From Diogma glabrata (Eukaryota; Arthropoda; Insecta; Diptera; Cylindrotomidae): a DNA stretch of 64,000 nucleotides. Below, one piece after another: positions 59,330 to 64,000 of this stretch. The translations under genes were made by a program, and so were the position numbers. Numbering within the stretch: the stretch's first letter is position 1; every line of letters starts with the position of its first letter. The notes beneath the pieces were generated by a model. It was not told where the DNA came from, searched no databases, and was given only the letters and a program-made list of their open reading frames with translations. The stretch spans positions 380,221,306 to 380,285,305 of the forward strand of contig OY856187.1 in assembly GCA_963693315.1 (NCBI GenBank), read 5' to 3'.

Positions 59330-60300
59330 TGAATGTTAGAAATTTACTATATATAGAAGGAAATTTCTAACATTCGGGGAGTAGTCTCTAAAAATATTCA
59401 GTTAGTTACGAGTGACTAACTGTTACGCGAACCTTAACGGTCGTAATGGCCGGACTCTAAACCGTCAGAGTCCGGACCAGAACAGAGTCTAATTTAAAAC
59501 CGACACGCGCCGGTACGTGATAAGTGAGGCTACGAAAGCCTAAATAAAAGTGAAATTGATTTGTATTCAGGGAAAGCCCTTTTCCCAACCACAAAGTAAA
59601 AGTACTAGAGTTAGAATCAGTGATAAGTGCCCAATTAATTTTGTAAAAGTGCTAAAGGAAAATTATTTCCGTTTATCCAAAAAGAATCCAAGTAGAGATT
59701 CTACATAGAATTCTTCCAATTCTTTGAATCATAAATTTAAATAATTAATTTTGTAAAAGTGTTAAAGGAAAATTATTTCCGTTCATCCAAAAAGAATCCA
59801 AGTAGAGATTCTACATAGAATTCTTCCAATTCTTTGAATCATAATTTTAAATAACTAATTTTGTAAAAGTGTTAAAGGAAAATTATTTCCGTTTATCGAA
59901 AAAGAATCCAAGTAGAGATTCTACATAGAATTATTTTAATTTCAAATAAGTGATTTTGTAAAAGTGTACAATCAAATAAACATAGTGATCAATAAACGCA
60001 CCTGGTGAACGTGAACGAAAACTGTTTTCAATTCAACATCCAAGAGAAATACCAGCAACAAGCGGGGACCACAAGAGTGAGTAACCACACATTTTAGAAA
60101 TTTACAGCTCGTGCACAAACAATTACCGAATCCACGAGCGAAATTAATGAAAATAGTGACGTTCCAAGTCACTACCAAGCTGGAAATATCAACAAAACGG
60201 GAGACCAACCTGTCTCCACAATGTTGTAACGGATTCAGCAAGTCACCTGGGACACTACAACCATCCCAGGCGGACGCCTGAACCCTTACAATCATTACTA
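59330..60300 (+). repeat. LTR/leader-like block rich in hairpins
   Basis: Starts with GAATGTTAGAAATTT paired to AAATTTCTAACATTC (59329-59378) and a TATATATAG inside the loop. Then come hairpins AGTTAGT/ACTAACT, CCGGACTCT/AGAGTCCGG (59452-59479), a 110-bp tandem repeat, and further small hairpins (CCTGGGA/TCCCAGG near 60245-60270). It resembles an LTR plus untranslated leader, perhaps BEL/Pao-like. No gag follows and no second LTR was found. Confidence 0.35.
59636..59966. repeat. 110-bp tandem repeat, three copies
   Basis: TTTTGTAAAAGTG recurs at about 59639, 59749, 59859 and (partial) 59953. Each copy is followed by GGAAAATTATTTCCGTT, then AAAGAATCCAAGTAGAGATT and CTACATAGAATTCTT. Confidence 0.92.
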
Positions 60301-60809
60301 AATATATACTGTTTGACCTATGTCACTGCAAAACGAAACGTATCTTGTGAGTACACAGTGGTGTGTTACGCTTATTAGTTTTGTAAAAACAAGAATCTTA
60401 GATACATAGATATATATTTTGTATCTAAGTTTGACAAAATAAGAAAATTCATGCTATTGGTGAAACTGTAAAAGTATGAATTATCCAAGTGCATTGAACT
60501 AAAAGTGTTGACACAGCTGTTATTCGACTTTATTTAATTCCGATCTTTTTTAGTTTTTTACACGTTCTAAACGTATATATTTCTGCATTAAAATATGTAC
60601 CTATAAAAATAAAATTTTTAGACTATATTTGTTTTAAATTGCTGGTCAGATATTATATATTTATGAAAGACAATTCTTTGAAGTATAAAAAAAAGGGAAA
60701 TATAATTTTTAACGGAATTTATATATTTGACTTATAACACCCCCAATAATCATGAACCCAAATTTCTTTGAACGTTGTCCACTGAACTTGGATGGTTGCA
60801 AGGTTGTAT
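60301..60809. other. No feature recognised
   Basis: AT-rich, no ORF or repeat of note. Confidence 0.4.
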
Positions 60810-61159
60810 GAATGTGGGCCTGGATGTAGATATGGGTGCTAGTGTGTATGTGTGTGAAGGTGCGAGAGGGTATGAGGTGTGAGTGAATGGGAGTGATTGT
60901 GGGGTTGGACGTGCTGATCGTAGTTCTTTCGCCTAGGGGGTCGCCAGAGTCTCTTTTTTTCTCAACTTGTCTTTTTTTTCCATTTCCGTACAAATCATGT
61001 CATTCGCGTACATTTCTGTATTTGTGTTGAAGGGGCAGGAATATTTTTCTCAAATTTACGAAGGCTGAAAGCTAGTCGATTCGGCTTTATAAACCTCTTA
61101 AGCTACGCGACCTACTATGCCGCTTCATTGGTTCGCCAATGAAGAAGCACTTCATTACA
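60810..61159 (+). repeat. 3' tail of the very long LTR family
   Basis: Contains GGGGGTCGCCAGAGTCTC, CATTCGCGTACATTTCTG, and AGCTACGCGACCTACTATGC, then a TTCATTACA end at 61159. It is homologous to 40080-40424 and more distantly to 31740-32007. The front part of the unit is missing. Confidence 0.8.
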
Positions 61160-61814
61160 ATTTCCCGAAAAATAGAGTGAATAAAAATATAATTTTGAAC
61201 ATAACACCACCAAATAAATAGTGCAAACAAAAAAATTTAAAAGATAATAAAAGTGAACACTTTCCCCAAAATAAAGTGCATTAGAAGAATAATTTCAAAC
61301 GTACACCGGAAATAATAATTTGTGCACCAACAACAAATAAAAAAATCGAGCATTTGTGATATGTTAAGAAGGGTAGTTTCTAGTATATAGTTTAGGGTAG
61401 TATATAGTTTCCGACACTCGGAAAAAATATTATATAAATACCTTTAATCGAATAGTATATTATTGAATTAGGAGCTAAAGTTGTACTTTTTGTGTTGAGT
61501 CTATAGTTTGGCAATTATGGACAAAACACAAAAAGTCACTTTAGCTCCGAATTCAATACACTATTTTTTCGGCAAACGTTTAAATTTGTTTAAAAATATG
61601 AAATTAATGCATCAAATTTTTTATAAATAGGCAATAAATTTTCTGAAATTAATTTTTATTGATGAGGGGAATTATTCGTTTAGAAAATTTTTTTCCAATT
61701 TTCATTTCTTTATATATTTTTTATGAATTATACGTTGGTATCCTGCGATATCATTGAATTATTTCAAAAATTATTTGATAATGGTTAATATCGCAGTAGG
61801 TCAGACGTATAACT
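61160..61814. other. AT-rich stretch with a foldback
   Basis: Holds an inverted repeat at 61451-61568: arms ATTGAATTAGGAGCTAAAG (61462 on) and CTTTAGCTCCGAATTCAAT (to 61557), with a 24-nt loop, extending outward through AATAGT. Otherwise nothing is recognised. Its last 4 bp, AACT, are the left TSD of the next LTR. Confidence 0.6.
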
Positions 61815-62952
61815 TGTAACGTCCGCTATATTCACCTAAACAATAATAAAACCAATTCATCTTCTTTTTCTAATTCACTAAAAATGTATTTCATTAGTTT
61901 CAGTTCATTTTTTTTTTCATTAATAATCATTTTAAAATTTTCTAATACTTAACGGCTAGTTAAATTTCGAATATACTGAAAAAATAAACGAACGTTCCAA
62001 TTCTAACGAACAGATGTCGTTACTCAACTTTTGCTGAATCTTGGTGTTGCACGATTTGATTAGAAGATGTAAAAAAAATCACATTTTTTCTGACAGATTT
62101 GAATGGGAATTTTTCAAAAAAATTCATTCCATGTTTGCCTATCAAACAATTCGAGTTTTAATTTTGAAACAATTGATTTTCTTGTGTTTGGTAATAAATA
62201 AGTAAAAAGTTCAATTTACCTCGAATGAATGATATTTCATTAACTGTACTAGTAAGTGAAAACATAATACGGAACGGTGTTAATCAGGTTTCCGTACACT
62301 AAACTGATATATAGTAAAAAATGTCTAGAATTAATTAAAAACCATGTTCACTATAAATTACTGTGAAATAAACAATTTTGTCACAATATATAATTATAAA
62401 GATAAACCGACTTCGAAGTTGTTATTGAAAAATCCTTTTGGTTATTAGCAAACATTTATGAGCACAAAACAAGAATCAAGAAATATACATATAGCTGGGA
62501 ATTTTAGTTCTGACCTTGTGATATACCTATATGCACTGTCACAATTACGTGCATTTGGATCAACATATTTACATTAACAAGTTATTACGTATCTAAATTT
62601 ACAACAAATTGCTACAAATTATTACGCACTGGAACTATTTTATCATTCAGGAAGAAATATCGTGAAATACGGAATTACTATGGGGGACGGAGCAGTTTCA
62701 ACATAAAACAAGTAAAAGATTTTATTTTTGTTTAGTTTTTTTATTAAATCTATTATACCTAATGAATAAATCATTATTATTTCATGTCAAATATTGCTAA
62801 GTAGAATTTTCTTTTTAATGATTGGCTAAAGGAGCAAGATAAGAGATTCCCAGGTGACGGTTCATTGGACTCATAATTTAATTCAGTTTTTCCGGAGAAA
62901 TATAGTAATAAATGTTACGTACGAAAGTCCAAATAGATCAAAGGTAACAACA
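61815..62952 (+). repeat. Solo LTR of the TGTAACG family
   Basis: 1138 bp, TGTAACGTCCGC to GGTAACAACA, TSD AACT (61811-61814 and 62953-62956). Close to the young element's LTR in many blocks (CTTAACGGCTAGTTAAATTTC, AACAGATGTCGTTA, ATAAGAGATTCCCA, TACGAAAGTCCA). A clean solo LTR. Confidence 0.88.
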
Positions 62953-63188
62953 AACTATTTGTTATTAGAATAACTGAAATTTTATTGGTGAAATTGAATG
63001 ATGTCGTTACATTTTAGAGAATTCCATTGGGTTAAATTAAAATAAAACTAAGGCAAAACATTTTCTTTTAAATTTTGTTTAAAAAAAAACTAAGGCTTAG
63101 TTTAAAATTTTTAAAGTTAATATAATTATTATGCAAATTTTAGTCAAGAAGATCAAAACAAACAATTTCATTAATAAAGGAAAAGAAT

Positions 63189-63948
63189 TTGCTGATAAGT
63201 CAGCCTCAACAAGATATTGCCAAATACTTTGGTAATAATAAAACCTTTATTAATGATGTTCTAAAGTTTGGCAACATAAACAGATTAAACATACCTATTA
63301 TTCAAAATGGGTCAGACTATAAATTAGCAGGGTCCACAATTGATGATAGCATAATAAGTTTGTCGAATACTTGCGCCTTTGACTCAATTATGTATCTGGC
63401 CATGTTTGGTATTGTAGACTATCCTCATATTTTGGAGAAGGTAAAATATCTTAAATATTTACGAATAATAATGATAATGATTTTATTATTTTCATTGTAT
63501 TTAAATATTTTATAACTTATATTTTACATTTTATAAAAATAGATCACAAATATAGATGACAAATTTTTTAAACTCATAATTAACATATTGTATTACGGCA
63601 TAACAGCTTCAACATATAAAAGAAAATCTGAGATTTTACTAGAAATATGCGAATCTTAAGATTCGCTTTTAATAAAAACCAGTAAACATTTAAATTGCAA
63701 CGTTTCAGCTCCATGGCTGGCAAAAAAATTATTAAAAAGTACTCCGAGTTTCGTAGAACTCTCCAAATGCAATCAATGCAAATTCATACAAGAAACAAAT
63801 TTAATTGCGACTGGAGTACCAGATTACGAATTGTCATCTGCAAATAAATTTTTAATAGAAAAGTACTCTGTATTAAATACAATTACTGACTGTCCGAGAA
63901 ACAGTTGTAAAGCTAAAGAAAGCGTTACACGGTCTCTAAAATCTATTG
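63189..63948 (+). pseudogene. Unrecognised spliced ORF with NTCAFDS motif and premature stop
   Basis: Exon 1 63189-63440: MLISQPQQDIAKYFGNNKTF, DVLKFGNINRLNIPI, SLSNTCAFDSIMYLAMFG, then donor GTAAAA. Intron 63441-63542, acceptor AAAAATAG. Exon 2 from 63543 keeps phase and reads NIDDKFFKLIINILYYG and RKSEILLEICES, then TAA at 63657-63659. The same frame goes on after the stop with APWLAKKLLKSTPSFVELSK and Cys pairs CNQC and CPRNSC, to a donor GTAAAG at 63949. It resembles uncharacterised insect proteins with an NTCxFDS box that I associate with transposon-rich loci; not verified. The gene continues beyond the window. It is broken by the stop unless another splice form avoids it. Confidence 0.45.
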
Positions 63949-64000
63949 GTAAAGTATTATTTTTTTTCGCCTGCATATTACTGTGTTATTTTATTACTGT

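Noticed and set aside
59972..60295. 107-codon minus-strand frame
   Set aside because: Opposes a hairpin-rich leader-like block; no recognisable motif.

Overview
This window is AT-rich arthropod (probably insect) DNA made almost entirely of transposable elements inserted into one another. I found no complete host gene. The evidence for a eukaryote is spliced-looking ORFs with GT/AG borders, several Ty3/gypsy LTR retrotransposons with LTRs, tRNA primer sites, polypurine tracts and target-site duplications (TSDs), a PIF/Harbinger transposase, a LINE reverse transcriptase, long foldbacks and microsatellites. All calls rest on reading the sequence and on general knowledge of these families. No database search was possible, so clade names are provisional.

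Layout, 1-20.4 kb: a LINE RT fragment (minus) abuts a Harbinger transposase that is split by a 17-kb insertion. That insertion is an old mag-type gypsy copy (936-18068, TSD ATATT). Its 5' LTR carries a small TIR element. Its integrase is split by an unclassified repeat-rich element (4894-17167), which is itself split by a young 10.5-kb gypsy element on the minus strand (6548-17030, TSD TCAG). The young element has apparently identical 1097-bp LTRs, an intact 1572-aa gag-pol and an unusual extra 217-aa ORF upstream of gag. A partial LTR and a second Harbinger copy follow.

20.4-44.9 kb: a degenerate CsRn1/Kabuki-type gypsy copy (CHCC gag motif, TGGTGACCC primer site). It is interrupted by a 1.16-kb solo LTR, then by a 16-kb block holding a 412/mdg1-type pol, two very long solo-LTR-like units (4.28 and 3.54 kb, each with its own minisatellites) and an LTR tail. 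A 2.0-kb TIR element with exon-like ORFs sits in its 3' LTR.

44.9-53.9 kb: a further gypsy copy with a long gag-PR-RT-RNaseH-IN reading frame. It is cut by a solo LTR (itself cut by a DNA element) and by a second, oppositely oriented copy of that DNA element with an 8-bp TSD.

53.9-64 kb: diverged LTR-like sequence, an A/C-rich stretch, a tandem pair of about 590-bp units each with a long foldback, a hairpin-rich LTR/leader-like block with a 110-bp tandem repeat, another LTR tail, a clean solo LTR (TSD AACT), and the start of an unrecognised spliced ORF with a premature stop.

The nesting gives a relative insertion order. Most LTR sequences lie on the plus strand; the exceptions are the young gypsy element and the LINE. 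The most unusual items are the young gypsy element with its upstream acidic/basic ORF and leader foldback, and the very long LTR family whose copies carry unrelated minisatellites.
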